Numbered from the stretch's first letter, positions 1 to 12,250 are shown. The stretch: 64,000 bases of DNA from Ctenosaura bakeri (GCA_948474755.1 CAOLHI010000357.1:248001-312000); one strand, 5' to 3'. Notes: a model not told the origin generated them from the sequence alone. A program made the numbers and translations.

Positions 1-170
1 TCACATTACTGCTGAGTTATCATCACTGGTTTGCAATAAATTCCTGGGGCTAATTCAAAGTACTGTTCTCAGCCTTTGAAAGCTTTCATAACCTGAAAGT
101 ACCTGAAAGAGCACTGCTTCCAACATGTACCTCCCACATGTTGCCATAAGTTGACAGGTAGCTTGAAGGT

Positions 171-206
171 GCACGCATGCGCGCACGCACGCACGCGCGC
201 GCACAC
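171..206. repeat. Alternating purine-pyrimidine tract
   Basis: A 36-bp run of GC/AC dinucleotides (gcacgcatgcgcgcacgcac and onward) alternates purine and pyrimidine almost without a break. Such runs can adopt left-handed Z-DNA. It lies in otherwise A+T-rich unique DNA and is a simple-sequence repeat with no visible gene context. Confidence 0.8.
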
Positions 207-2080
207 AAACACAACCTTACATTTGGGGTCTCCATTGTTAATACTCACATTTATCCTGTCTTACACCCCATTATAACTTTTCCACATCACTTGGAATTAG
301 ATTTGGAGCTACAGGTTTAATCATTCAGCAAAAAGGCACTAATGTGTTCGTGATGTCCCATACATTGTGCACAACATTTCATAATCCCCTTTATTTTGGC
401 CAAGATGCTGCTTCCTTTATTTTTCATTTGAAAATGCTTTAACCTGATGGTACCCAAATCTACCTGAAACAGCTAAGGCTGGAGTCTAAAAAAACAGTGA
501 CCCTTTGAATAGCAAAGGAATTATTTTTGAAAGCTTTACTTTTCATTTTAAGCAATAAATCACTGCCAAGAGACAGCCCTCCCTTCCTTCCCAGCTCCTC
601 CTGATTTGCCTAAGTCTGAACAGAAGAGCATTTGGCCATTATGAGGTGCAAAGTTTTTGTTGTCAACCAAAACCTGCTGCTCCTCCAGCTCTGATAAATT
701 GGAATTCATGGCTCATAATAAAAGGAGATCTTTTGAGTAAAAACCCTCCTGTGAAGTGGAGCTTTTTCAGGGTAAAATAGCAGGTTAAATCACTATGCCA
801 CCATACCAATTCACCAGTTTCCCCCAACTGAGAGCTCTTTTTTATTTTTTCTGACTGTACAAACCACTATACCAGGATCTCACACAAGCTCCTTAGGAAA
901 GTGGTAAACTGGAGATGACTGAAATATCTAAACAAAACCTCTAAACATAGTCTCTTAAATTTTAACAAGACTTGTTAATCATACTGCTCACTTGTCATTG
1001 AGGAGAAAAAAGTGGATTTACACACCCACACTCACCATGGAAACTAATAATCTAGTCACTTAGGCCTCCCCAATCTAGTACAGGTGAATATGGAACCCAG
1101 AATGTTGCTCCAGATTAATACCAAACGCAAAAGATGTGATTGTATTAGAACGTAAAGCATAATCTCAAACGTTTCTCATTCTCAACAAGAAAGGCAGTCA
1201 AGAAAATGGTCAAACACTATGAGATTGTTCATATTTTGCATCTTTTTTGTGAAAAAATGTTTGTACAAAACCCAGACGCAAGACGCAGACAAAAATAATA
1301 TTTTCTCCATAAAAACATTTTTCTGCAAAAATAAGGTTTTTCCTCACACTTTTTTTTTAAAGTCCCCAAAAATTAAAAAGCATAGGGAAATGCAAAGAGA
1401 AAAAAAAAGCTTGTAATCTTGCCCTGTGGAGATACAATGTCTGAAATTTTATGTTTTGCACATGAGATGAAATAAGCAAATATTTACATCTTTAGATTCT
1501 GTTCAGGAGATGGGGTGAAATCTGCTATGGCGAATGGTTTCATAGTTTTATTTTCTAAAGCTGACACAGGGCTTGACTTCTTTGCATTAGCAATCTGAAG
1601 AAAGGACTTTGACGTGTTTTGTTTGTACCACCCATCCCTTCCAATCTTTCTTGGTTAAGGACAAATTTACCTGAAGTTGGGCAATACCATGCAAATAAAC
1701 CTAGGTATAATCATTCTTTTTTCCCATCTTCTAGAGAGGAGCTTAGTCCTGTAAGGATGTACAACTACCTATGTGTTTACCTAGCAATATTCTTTCTAAG
1801 AAATATCATCTTCTGTCTGTAAACCTGAGCCATACAACAACTACCTAATTCTCAGTGAAGGAAATACATCAGTATAGGAATTATATGGAAAATCAAACAT
1901 GCTGACATCACAGAAGATATCAAACCTGAGAGCCCAGCAAGCCACTGTGGTTCTAGCTGGACTAGGACTGGGGACACCTAGAGATCTCAATGCAGATCTC
2001 ATAGGCTGACTTTGGGTCAACTACTTTCTCGTAGCATAGCCTACTGTGATAACGAGATTTCCTCATTATCTAGGTAACAG
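207..2080. other. Unique A+T-rich DNA, no gene seen
   Basis: Short open frames here (for example 1219-1416 and 1619-1822) have no recognisable protein motif and look like chance. The stretch 1230-1390 is rich in runs of A or T with ctgcaaaa-type motifs, like those at 6.6 and 16.8 kb. The first kilobase contains no repeat I recognise and could be conserved non-coding DNA, which only an alignment would show. Confidence 0.5.
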
Positions 2081-2580
2081 AGCTCAAGGGAGATGGTTAG
2101 CCTTCAGACATACAAAGGATTAATGGACTGCTAGGGTTAGGTTACATTGATTTGAGGTCACTTGAGATAGTTGCCCAATGGGGGAGAGAATCTTCTAGAT
2201 GCTTCCATAAGAAGTGAAAAAAAATCCTCAGCAGACCACAAGGAGAGTAAGGGAAGCTGGTACAGGCAGACAAGACCGCTGCCACCTGGCCCTCCCCAAA
2301 ATACTATCTCAGGAATGACCAACAGCTGTGAGTAGCTTAGAATGTGTCTAGTTAGCTGTGTTAGAGCTTTGTTATTTTGGACAGGTTGGCTGATCTTGAG
2401 AATCTATCTGTGCTTATAACTCCTTGTAACTGTCAAGCTTACCAAAAAGGGGGGGGAAAGCCCTTTCATAAATATTTTCTTGTTTACTTTGCATGTTTAA
2501 AATAAATACTCTTCTGTAAGCATCTGTTCCCTCTCCATTCCCATGCATTCCTCGGCACAGGCGTAGATAGGATTCCTCTC
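2081..2580 (+). mobile_element. Possible LTR-like repeat end
   Basis: The stretch ends with a polyadenylation-type arrangement: AATAAA at 2501-2506 after an A+T-rich run, then a pyrimidine-rich tail with tctgttccctctccattccc. This resembles an R-U5 border of an LTR, but no clear TG/CA ends, TATA box or target duplication could be fixed. It may equally be unique DNA with a chance AATAAA. Confidence 0.2.
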
Positions 2581-4991
2581 ACTCAGAAGCAGGGGAGATG
2601 AGGGAAAGGAAAGGATCTTTGAACATAAAGATTGTAAATTCCCAAGCAACTTCCCACTGCAATGCCACAGAGTGGGCTAAATCAGTGGGTGGTGGCAGCA
2701 AGGAATAAGAGAACTTGGGGGAAATTCCTAGCTCTTATTCAAGGCCTAAGTCAGTATTGAGAGGGAGGAGGGCCCCTTTTCCCCTGAATCTCCACACCTA
2801 CATCTCAAGATTGTACTGATGTTAAAATTGGGGGAGGGGGGCACACTTCTGCATACTGTCTTAAGTTCCTTGAGAGAAAGGGAGGACATATATGTAATAA
2901 ATAAATAAATGAATGAATCCTATACAATGATTTCAAGTACATCCCACTAAACATAGTGAGGCTTTACTTCCAAGCAAATAGATTTAAAACAGTTCGGTTT
3001 GACACGCAGTGGAAGCATCCTGAAGCAAACCCGTCTGAAGCATGTCTGTGCAGATCATGCATTATTTAAAGGGCCCCAGAGCAAATCATAAAACAACTCC
3101 CACTGTGACCAGTGCAGCTTATTACCATATCAACTTACCCATAATTTACAAACATCATTGGATATTCTGCTACCAATAAAACAGACTATATTGGTGCCTT
3201 CTTGGGACAGAGCCTTTTCAGTGCCAGTTTCCCAACTGTGAAACTCTTTTATGGAAGATGAGTTGGCTCTGTTGTTACTGTGTTTTACAAAAGCAGTAAC
3301 GACTGTTTTGTTCTGTCAGGTTTTCAATGTGCTCGATGTTGTTTACCTCACTTACTAACATTAATTCTAATTGAAGTGTTCTGATTCAATTTTACTCATG
3401 GCCATGTTTCTGTGTTTCGCTTTTTAATGATGTGAAATTTTCAATGTATTCTTAACATATGCCACCCTATGTGCCTATCAACTAAAGGATGTAATTCATA
3501 CAGGCGTTCAAGTCAGTCAGTCAATAGATACAATAGAAAATATGCTTAAAACCACAGCCTCAAAACTGAGTGCCATCAAACATTTCAGTAGACTTGAGAA
3601 CCTTAACTACGTTCTTGTAACGCAAAGATTTAGAGCTGTGCTGCTCAGGGTGGTGGTCCCTGGTCTGGTGCTGGGCCATGAGCTTTCAACTGCGGTTCCA
3701 TGGCAAGTTTCCAGGAAATAAAGCAACGTTCACACCAACTAGGGACAAATATGATACGAAACCATGACACATTAGGGGGGAAAGGATAGACTAAGATTTA
3801 GAGTGTTTATGCTGGGGAGAGGGTAGTAAAGAAAGCAGCAGAGCCTCTCGGTCTTTGCAGCAATGAGAGGACCCTACCACAGGAAACTAGCTGAGACAGA
3901 GCTACCTTGACTTAGAGAATTTAATTAGAATCTTTGGCTTTCTAGTGGTTTTCAGATTTCAGTTATTCCTGCTAATGTTAAAAACTTTCTTATTAGCTCG
4001 CACAACTTTACAGCTTTATGTGCGAAAAGGAAAAATCCAGTCTCATATATCAAGAGGTTATGTGTTTAATTTCCTCCTGGCATGTTGACATTATAGAGTT
4101 AACCCTTTCACTGCCCCTGTCTGGGACTACAAGGGAAATCTGTACTGCAGATGAAGGCTGTTTCTGGTTCTAGAGCCACAAACTCCCTCAAGAGGGCCTA
4201 TTCAAACCCATACAACCTATTTACAAACCCTCTCAGTTTCACCTAAATAATCGCACAGTACCATGGGGTCACAAGCATTGAGGTTCGGACCTTTGTTTAA
4301 AAACCAAATTAGCTGGAAGGATTTTACATCTGTTTAAAAACCAGCACAAAGCAACTCAGAACAATCCAGCTACATCAAACAATTCACCCAACCCTTTAAA
4401 TTCTCAAGGAAAGAGTCCGTAAATTGAAAGATAAATTGTAAGCAGCATTAAATTGCAGGACTACTGGCCAGTCTGACCTCAGAAGATGTGGAGAGGGAGG
4501 CTTTCAAAATATGGAAAGTTCAACAGGGTGAAACTTTTTATTACAATTGTATACATCAAGCTTCCAACAGTGGGATTTTGTCTAGGTGAGAGAAGCAGCT
4601 GAGTGAATACTTTTGAATTGAAAAGGGGTTGCGGTGAACCAGCATAGGACAGATTCAGAATCACAAAATCCCACTAGTGTTTGTAATATCCCCACTCTGG
4701 ATGGGAAGTTCCTGAGGTTGCTCTTCATTTTAAAATCTGTCAGAGCTTCATTATAAAAATTTACATATAATGTCTAGTTTCTCCCTAAAATATGTTCCAT
4801 TCAGCAATACTAGGATTTTTAAAGGCTCACAGAAGAGCTAGATGCTATATAATTAAAAATGGCTATACTGGCTGCGTGATCTTGGGAGACGTAATCTAAA
4901 AGGTAAATTTCTCAAGCTCTCGGAATAAACACGTCCATTTTTACCCGTACAATTAAATGAATGACATTCTACTTCATGGTGCTATGTACTA
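2581..4991. other. Unique DNA with a small AAAT microsatellite
   Basis: No gene or clear transposon is seen. A short (AAAT)n/(GAAT)n microsatellite lies at about 2895-2918. A patch at 3640-3760 (ggtggtggtccctgg) resembles ends of hAT-type MITEs but has no partner terminus. The minus-strand frame at 4479-4664 shows no motif. Confidence 0.5.
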
Positions 4992-5476
4992 CAGTTGTCC
5001 CTTCACATTCGTGGGTTTGACCTTTGCGAATTTGATTATTTATACAGCACATGCTTGCCCCTCCCCATTTTCCTCCTCCCATCCTTTGCATTCATCACCC
5101 TAGGCTTGTGAGGCTTGTGTTTAAAATGGACTGTTTTCCCCCTTTTGGGTGAGCAAAGCCCCCTGCCACTGCTAAGGGTGTGATCTCTCTCCCATATGGT
5201 TGCACATTCTGCTGTGCATTAGCTGCTGATTGGTCAGGTGCTCCTTTCTCAAGATGGCCGGTGAACTAATTAGTACTCCAGAACTCCTCTTTTCTCTGTC
5301 TGAGGGGAACGTACCAGTAAGACATTTAGGAGTTTTTTTTTATCCACCCCTCACCACCAGTGCTGGGGCTGGAGGCAAAAGAATGGGAGGGGGAAAGTGG
5401 GGGGAGTTATTTGCTGTTTTTCCACTTTCATTATGATTCTGTGCCCCAAACCCTTGTGAATGTGGAGGGACTACTG
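4992..5476. mobile_element. pogo/Tigger-like non-autonomous DNA transposon
   Basis: Terminal inverted repeats are visible: cagttgtcccttcacattcg at the left and, inverted, cagtagtccctccacattca at the right. The 485-bp unit is flanked on both sides by TA (4990-4991 and 5477-5478), the target duplication of Tc1/mariner and pogo elements. The ends match those of the unit at 14,927-15,304, so both belong to one family. No transposase is encoded and the interior frames are shadows. Confidence 0.8.
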
Positions 5477-5507
5477 TATTCTAGGAGCAACTACTGTATT
5501 CTAGGAG
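5471..5507. repeat. 20-bp tandem duplication at MITE edge
   Basis: ctactgtattctaggag occurs at 5471-5487 and again at 5491-5507, a period of 20 bp. The first copy straddles the right end of the pogo-like element and its TA. It could be replication slippage or a repair scar at the insertion edge. Confidence 0.75.
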
Positions 5508-5639
5508 GGGTTGGCTACAAGTTCCATCTGCCCCAATCAGAACACCCTGGGGCAAGAACAGGTGGGAGCTGGCATCCTAAAAAAAATCTCACAGTTTGCT
5601 CACATTCACTCCTTGTTGCCTTTGCATCTCCCTGTCATG

Positions 5640-6180
5640 CTCTGCTTCCACAGCACGGATTCTGACTCAGAGTCTGAAACAGAGGGCATGCCAGAGGCTG
5701 AAACAGAGGGCTTGCCAGGACCTGCTGTACAGAAAGAGATAACAGTGCCAGGAACAGAACAGAGGTGGGTGCCAGCTCCAACAGAGAGTTCTTCCTCTTC
5801 AGATACAGAGGAACACTTACCTCAGCCCAGCTTCGCAGTGCACAGGCAGTAATGAGAGAACCAACATCACTCTCTGAGGATTTATAATGAGCAACAATCA
5901 ATCAAGTCTCAGCTGCACTAGGCTCAGGGCCTATTTAGCTGGTGTCCTTCCCCTCCAGGAGTTGTCAGACCTGCTACCTTGCTGGATGCCTTGACAGATT
6001 GGCCTTGGAAACTCCCTTGCTGTAAAATCCTGCTGGACTTTGTTTATAGTGGACTTTATTTATGACTCCTTGCTTACTGCCTGGGAGATATTCAGTTTGT
6101 TTTGTTTGATTTATCAGCTGTGCCAGGACTGAGATAGGACACTCCCCTTTTGCCTCCCTTTCTCCTACAATGCAACATAA
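5640..6180 (+). mobile_element. Serine/acid-rich LTR-like repeat, copy 1
   Basis: A reading frame ending near 5850 encodes a run of Ser, Asp, Glu and Pro (SDSESETEG, then SSSSSDTEE) and closes with a short basic tail. After the stop come CAGTAATGAG, a TATA-like ctatttag (about 5930) and a pyrimidine-rich leader. The minus-strand segment at 24,870-25,390 has the same plan: an acidic Ser-rich tail, a basic end, CAGTAATGAG and then ggggctattcaag. I infer a dispersed LTR-retroelement-like repeat, but the superfamily is not identified. Confidence 0.4.
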
Positions 6181-6203
6181 GATAAGCTCTTTGGAACAGG
6201 CAC

Positions 6204-6258
<55 letters not shown>

Positions 6259-6259
6259 T
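6204..6259. repeat. (TTTC)n microsatellite
   Basis: About 14 consecutive CTTT units form a homopyrimidine tract with all purines on the minus strand. Such tracts are length-unstable and can form triplex DNA. No gene is adjacent. Confidence 0.97.
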
Positions 6260-7275
6260 TTTAGTTTATGTTCCTAATGTCTTACATAGTGGACTGTACT
6301 TCAGTGAGGCAATAGCAAGGATGTACGTCCTATTCCTCATCACCACCCACCATCATAGTTGCTAATAAACAATAATTCTTAGCATCTGTAAACATGATTA
6401 CTTCAAGGTACTTTAGACCAACCCAATGGTAAGGCTCTGTGAAGTGTGTATCATCAAAATCTCCTGAGACATTTTTAGAACTCCTCATCCATCCATCAGG
6501 GATGGAAAGATATTTACCGGTATTTTGATTCATTTTTTTTTTTAGCTGAGAAAGGAACAAAACAAGAATCTTCTACTGTAAGATTTTTTTTTGCAGGGGG
6601 GAGTATTTTTCTGCACGGGAATGTATATATATTTTTCTGTGTAGAAAGTGTTTTCTGTACAAAATGTTGGGGAAAAGGGTGTACAGAAATGTATTGCTGC
6701 ATTGAAAAAAGTATATTTCTACACAGACCAGTACTTCCTGAAACCCAACCCATAACCAGGAAGAGCACAGAAATCTCCATGTTCTTATCTAGTGGGAGAA
6801 TATTGCAAAAATTATTCATTCTTTCCAGTAGGATGAAGAACATGAAAATGACATCCCTATCTTCTACTATGTCTGATATATGAGGAAGTTCAGTAGTTCT
6901 CTGACCACTGCTAGAGTGTTTACACGTACCAAGCCAAACTATTTCCCTGTATCCTTACGTGCAAAGCCAGCTGTATCCCTTTGTCACACTTGGTTTGTGC
7001 TAAGACAGCACAAATGCAGTGGGAGAAAGAGATGGTGTTAATTCTTGTGGGAGCAGAAACTGGCTGGAAAAAAAATGAAAAAATAAAAGGATTCCTTAGA
7101 GAAACCAAAGCAAAATAACCAGCAGCAAGAAAAGTTATTCCATTTGCTGGCATTTTCACTATTGCTCATAGTGTTTTCTAATGGAAAGAAAGCATGATTG
7201 AACCTGTACAATGGATCAATGGCAATTATTAACTGTTGTTCAGTATAACTTGCATAATTTCCTGTTTCTGATTGC
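6260..7275. other. Non-coding DNA with TTTTCTGCACAG-rich patch
   Basis: No gene is seen. At 6580-6730 short motifs of the type tttttctgcac, ttctgtgtag and tttctgtac recur. They resemble patches at 16,770-16,890, 18,590-18,640 and 1,230-1,360, so an old dispersed repeat is possible. The open frames on both strands here are low-complexity shadows. Confidence 0.45.
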
Positions 7276-7495
7276 TGGGCAGGTGGCACACCACTCAAGC
7301 GGTTTTGGGGGCAGTATTTGGAAGCTAAGCAGGGTCAGTCCTGGTTAGTACTTGGGTGGAAGACCACCAATGAATACCCGGTGCTGTAGGCTATATTTCA
7401 AAAGAAGACATTAGCAAAACCACTTTTGAGTATTCCTTTCCTAATAAAACTCTATGAAATCCATGAGGTTTCCATAAGTCAACTTGAAGGCACAA
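7276..7495 (+). mobile_element. 5S rRNA-derived SINE (SINE3 type)
   Basis: The head is a degenerate 5S rRNA: ggaagctaagcagggtcag, ctggttagtacttgggtgga and acccggtgctgtaggct follow in the 5S gene order and include the internal box A and box C of the RNA polymerase III promoter. The body has ctatgaaatccatgaggttt and ends in aagtcaacttgaaggcac, a tail shared with the tRNA-headed SINEs in this window. About 220 bp, near full length, with many substitutions, so it is old. An inverted copy lies at 29.4-29.6 kb. Confidence 0.88.
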
Positions 7496-8130
7496 ACAGA
7501 ATCCTCAACAAATCAATGATGCCTATGAGGAAAAGAAATCCTTCTACTGTCATAGAATTCTACAAGTGCCTCCCTGTTCCATCTGCAAGCCTCCCACCAC
7601 TAAAAGGACTTCACATTGCTAGTCATGCACAAAAGTTTAAACATTAGCACAGCATGCTAATCGCAGTGAAGGCTGAAGGCACAGCTAGTGTCATACAGCG
7701 TAACTCAGAATCAATTTCTTATTATAACAAATCAACAGGGGTCAGCTACATATATAGTGGTGGGAGGAGGCTTCTTTTTCAAGAGCTGGGTATCCTCATC
7801 CTCACCCTCCTGTCAATGATGAACCATTCTACTTCTGAAACAGACCTATTGATCATTTCTATTCATCATCTTTGTGTCCTTCATTTTTTTCAAGGAACCC
7901 AAAGCAATATACTTGCATGTTTGCTTGACAATCAATTCATGAAGTAGATTTTGCAGAGAGATTATGAGTTGCAGCCCAGCCCTGATATATCTACAGACAG
8001 CATACCTTGTGGCTGAGTGGAAATCTGAACACAGCTCTCCCAAATCTAGCACAAAATCCAGGACTTACATGCACCTTGAACATGACTGAGGCAAATCTAG
8101 GGAGATGAACTGATATATCTACTGCATTAT
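7496..8130. other. Non-coding DNA, no clear repeat
   Basis: Open frames at 7654-7947 (+) and 7846-8052 (-) have no recognised domain. The part at about 7900-8060 (gtggctgagtggaaatctga) faintly resembles a decayed SINE tRNA region, too weak to call. Confidence 0.35.
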
Positions 8131-8236
8131 GTGGCCAGATGTTGTTGTACTATAGTTCCCAGCATTTCTCACCATTAGTAATGCTGGCTAGGACTCATGG
8201 GATCTGCAGTCCAACAACACTGGGAGGTCCACACAA
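8131..8236. mobile_element. hAT-type MITE remnant
   Basis: The left half gtggccagatgttgttgtac with gttcccagcatt pairs with the inverted right half atgggatctgcagtccaaca. This is the 'ccagatgttgttggactacaactcccag' palindromic hAT MITE family widespread in reptile genomes, also seen here at 26.3, 43.5 and 63.6 kb. Outer termini and the 8-bp duplication are too decayed to define. Confidence 0.65.
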
Positions 8237-9870
8237 TTTCCACCTCTATTTTATTGGGAAAAAAGTTTGCTACTGAATACTTGAGAATCAACCTTGTCCT
8301 CTATTCTCTTTGACAAATTAGTTGCATAGTTGTGATAGAGCTCTGGAGAGCAAAGGAGAGCATGAACCTCATAATTTGCCAGAATTTGTGTTCAAGGTGA
8401 AACAGGGTGTGCTAGCCTATGTAGAAATCCTGAGTAACAGTCCTGCCGAGAAGACTCTCTGGATATGTCTGAGGAATGGAAAGGGTATTAGGGGCTGGAA
8501 GAAAATACCACACAAATTGTACAGGACAATATCGACTGTTTGGACACATGTTTGCCAAGCTTAAGGCTGTCATTAATGCTGTCCCCTCTCTGCCTGCTTG
8601 GCTTCCCTGCCCTTTCTCTAGCTCACTTTGGCTGGACCAAGGTAGCCAGTCACTGCACTTCCAACAGGTATTATAGCAGACTCAGTGCTCTTGGTGGCAA
8701 AGACAAGAGGATTCTTGTCAGTGAGCTACTACCTATGATGCCACTCAAATTCTAGGACTTGAAGTTACTAGGAAGGAATCCCTCTTGCTTATAACATTGG
8801 CTCTTACCAGCAGTTTAGTTCAGCCATTCTATCTGTAATCAAGGCATGTACAGGACACATTTATTGACAGACATTTAATCCCAGATCAGCCTAGCCCCTT
8901 GCCCAAAACACAAGCCCTGGGGATTGGCCCAGAGCTGTGATAGTGGAGAACCCAAAAGAACCAATGAAGACTAAGTACACTTAGTGGGCATAGCATGCTG
9001 AAGGGAGAGGGTAGCAGAAAACTTAGAGCAGGGGTGATAGTGAAATGGAGTACTGTAGAAGAAGGTATGGCTGGCTATCGCAGAAGAAATAGAAAAGTGG
9101 TATACTGGAACTGGATAGCAAAGAGCATATTTTAGAACTTGGCCACTGGTCATCTACTTCTGCCCTTTATCATCAAAGGCTAGTGACCTTTGTTGACAAA
9201 TAACAGGCAACTTGGCAACTGCTGGATAGCACTTTGGCTCTCCAAATCTTTGAAATGCCATACCTTGCTTTTAAGCATGTCACACTGGCTCTGGGCTCTT
9301 ATCCTTATTTGTGAAAGAAATGTTGGTTACTATTGACAAAAGAGCAATTCTGAAAAGCAGCCTCTGGCCTTAGGCACAAGAAGCGTCTTCAGAGACAAAA
9401 TCAAAATTTTCTATTTCAGATTAACATATCATGCAGAATAGTGACCACGTCATGTTTCCAGATCTACAACTTCAATTACAATCACTCATAACTTTTGGAG
9501 CACAATGATGATGAATAGATAAAACGTGCTGGAGAGAGCAACTCATAACAAAGAGTAAGTGATTGCTTTTAATTTAAACTCCAATAACATTGAAATTAAT
9601 GTAGATACATTTATCTATACTGGTGATTCCTTTAAATATAAGTGCCACATCATAATCTCTAGTCATACAGTTTTAACATTTTTTTTTTTGTAATACTCCA
9701 GCCATTGTATCATAAGAAATATAAAAATAGCTCTCAGAAAAGTACTTTGAATTACACTTTCTTTTTTTCACAGCCCTCGGAAGCTGCCCTATAACAAGCA
9801 GCAAACTCCTCCTTCCTGCTAATGGAGCAGCTTTCAATTGTTATTAAGGTATTCTAAAATAATGTGTTGA
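8237..9870. other. Unique DNA, no gene seen
   Basis: Open frames (8322-8755 on +, 8971-9153 on -) overlap one another in several frames and lack motifs. The part 9530-9840 is repeat-free and could be a conserved element. Confidence 0.4.
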
Positions 9871-9995
9871 TTTTATTTTTAGATTTAGATAAAAATATTT
9901 TTAGATTTATTTTTATTATGCTCAGATTGGATTTATTTTTATTATTTTTAGATTTAGATTTTAGAAATTATTTTTAGATGTAGATAACATTATTT
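9871..9995. repeat. A+T-rich minisatellite (TTTTTAGATTTA type)
   Basis: The motif tttttagattta recurs at least six times with imperfect spacing over about 125 bp, for example ttattattttt agatttagat. It is a degenerate tandem repeat of about 12-20 bp periodicity. Confidence 0.8.
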
Positions 9996-10134
9996 TTTCT
10001 TTCTCATCATGACATTACCTTTCCATGGTAGTGGGACTGCATGTTTCTGTGAGGCCAGAGGCTATGCTGATGGTAGCAGTGCTACCAGTAGGGTCTCCCT
10101 TGTTAGACAAGCTTTCACTAGGGATCCAGACTAA

Positions 10135-10335
10135 GGCCATTTCCCCATTACACTGTTATAGTGCTATCATTCCACTCTCAACATCCTGTGGATTCTGGGG
10201 TTTGTAGTTTCCTGAGGCCAAAGAGCTCTCTGGCTGAGAATTCTAAATGCTCCTCTCTAAACTGCAAACCCCAGGATTCCACAGGATGTTGGAAGTGGAA
10301 TAATACCGCTGTAACAGTGTAGTGGGGAAATGGCC
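10135..10335. mobile_element. Foldback MITE with GGCCATTTCC ends, copy 1
   Basis: The two halves of this 201-bp unit are inverted copies: ggccatttccccattacact and tccacaggatgttgg mirror aacatcctgtggattctggg and agtgtagtggggaaatggcc. The whole element can fold into one hairpin of about 85-bp arms around tctggctgagaattct. A second copy at 34,721-34,922 is flanked by TTA on both sides. Here the flanks (taa, tct) no longer match. No coding capacity; the transposase family is unknown. Confidence 0.85.
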
Positions 10336-10439
10336 TCTATGTGCCAAACAGCAACTGGGGAGCAACAGCAGTGAGGGGTGGGGTGCATATGACACTGATG
10401 GAAGATGTCTCAGAAACATCAGCAGTGGTACTATAGCTA

Positions 10440-11086
10440 ACACTTGTTAGTACTGCACAAGAGGAGGCACAGTGAAGGGGAAGTCCAACGCTGCACAATA
10501 CATATGATGGGAACATGGAATGTGAGAAGCATGAATCAGGGAAAGCTACACATAATAAAACAAGAAATGGAATGTACAAACATTCCTTTCCTTAGGGTGA
10601 GCAAGAACTATGCCAAGGATAAGAATTTGCAAGGGCAGCTATGAAGGAACTTGAAAATAGCTTGAAGTCTAAAAATATATCATAGAATACTTAAGTTAGG
10701 ATTATCCATGCCATTCTATTTCCAATTTCCATGTGTAGTTGTGAAAGTTGGATAATGAAATGTGGTGCTGCAGAAGAGTTCTGTGGATACCATGGACTAC
10801 TAAAATGACAAATAAATGGGTCCTAAAGCAAATCAAATTTGAACTCTCCCTAGAAGCCAAAATGAATAAACTGAGACTGTCATACTTTGGACATACCGTG
10901 AGAAGACATGACTCACTAGGAAAGGCAATAATGTTTGGCAACGTAGAAGGCAGTTGGGAAAAAACATGAAGACTGCATTACGGCCTTGAGTATGCCAGAC
11001 CTGAGTAGGGCTGTTCATAATAGGGTGACTTGTGTCACCCACTCATAGAGTCACTGCAAATCAAAGTCGATTTGACAGCAGGTAAC
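10440..11086 (+). mobile_element. Internally deleted Bov-B (RTE) LINE
   Basis: Positions about 10,490-10,600 encode the start of the Bov-B AP-endonuclease domain (MGTWNVRSMNQGKL, with the TWN catalytic motif). The next recognisable coding sequence, 10,640-10,970, is the C-terminal end of the same ORF (WCCRRVLWIPWT, then LSYFGHTVRRHDSLGKA). The 3' tail runs to atttgacagcaggtaac. The rest of the endonuclease and the whole reverse transcriptase, some 2.5 kb in a full element, are missing, so the two ends are joined near 10,605-10,640. In-frame stops show it is dead. Confidence 0.88.
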
Positions 11087-11984
11087 GAAACCTTAATTTT
11101 TAGTACCTGAAAGGATAAACTCTTACTTATCTATATGCATTAGCAATGCATATATAGGCATTAGCAATGGAAAGGCTGGAGTGTGCGAATATCACTTTCT
11201 TATAGTTTAGGGCTCTTTCTTGCATCTTATATTACAAGGGACCACTACATGTCTCCTTTTGAGTTTTATGTTATAATAGTGTGTCAATGCATTTCATACT
11301 AATTTAGAAAGCATTGCAATCTGATGTTACAGATGGTAAAAATGAGAAAGGAGGAAAATAATCAGCTGGCTGCCGATTCCATGGCAACTCACTGCAAAAA
11401 GGAGAAGTCATGCCCTGAGCTTTAATCACGTTGTTATAATTGTTGCCATTTTATTTAAAGAAAATATTAGACACACAGTACACACTTGACCTATGAATCT
11501 CATTTTTACTGATCTGATTTGCAAAGAAGTTGGAAATACATAAATACAAAATGAACTAATTTGAAAAAGATAGGAATACAATTATTGCCATATACAGTAG
11601 GGCTGCTCGGTCAAGAGCATCCCAAGCCCTGAGATTTCAGGACCAAAACCTGAGAACTAGGTACAACCCTGACAATGTTATAGAAAGTGTGCCCAGTGAT
11701 GTTACACGGGGTAACCCTTGGTGAAGCCAATGAGCATCATATATGAAGCGTCAACAACAATTGCTGATAATATGTCATTAAATTAAAAGACACAAAATCC
11801 AACATATGAGGACATATTTCCCTGGTTGAAAATCAAGTTTTTCAAGCTCTACATTCAGCAGAAATTCAGCTCTGTTTTTAATAGCTTTGCAAGCACATAA
11901 GTGTGAAGAAAACAAAGCAAACTTTTCCCAGCTGTTTTTTCAACACTGTTCCAAGCACTTCTTTAGTCAGGTGATGTGAGTGGA
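11087..11984. other. Unique A+T-rich DNA
   Basis: No repeat or gene is recognised. The portion 11,330-11,470 (attccatggcaactcact, then cacgttgttataattgttg) is compositionally mixed and could be conserved non-coding DNA. Confidence 0.4.
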
Positions 11985-12250
11985 CTAATAAAGAAGAAGA
12001 AAGGTGATGGGGGGAGGGAGGGGATAGGAAGAGAAGGAGGAGGGAGAGAGGAGGGAGAAGATGTTTAGTTAGGAGTTGTGAGAGGAAAAAGGAAAAGAGA
12101 GAGATTATGGGACTGAGGAAAAGGTAAATATAGGCAAGAGCAGTGGGGGAAGGGAGGGAAAGACTGAGAGACAGAAGACATTCGGTCTGAAGTCTCAGAG
12201 AGAGAGGAGAAAAAACAGGATGGGAAAGAGAGAAAAGTAAATTAAATAAT
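11985..12250. repeat. Long polypurine (GA-rich) tract
   Basis: About 260 bp on the + strand is overwhelmingly A and G, with blocks such as ggggggagggaggggatagg and gaggagggagagaggaggga. Several G3-4 runs lie close enough for a possible G-quadruplex, and the homopurine strand could form triplex DNA. It is a simple-sequence expansion with no gene. Confidence 0.85.

Noticed and set aside
3640..3760. hAT element (ggtggtggtccctgg)
   Set aside because: Only one possible terminus; no inverted partner or 8-bp duplication could be located.
7300..7390. Functional 5S rRNA gene
   Set aside because: Only part of 5S is recognisable, with many substitutions, and it continues into a SINE body and tail.
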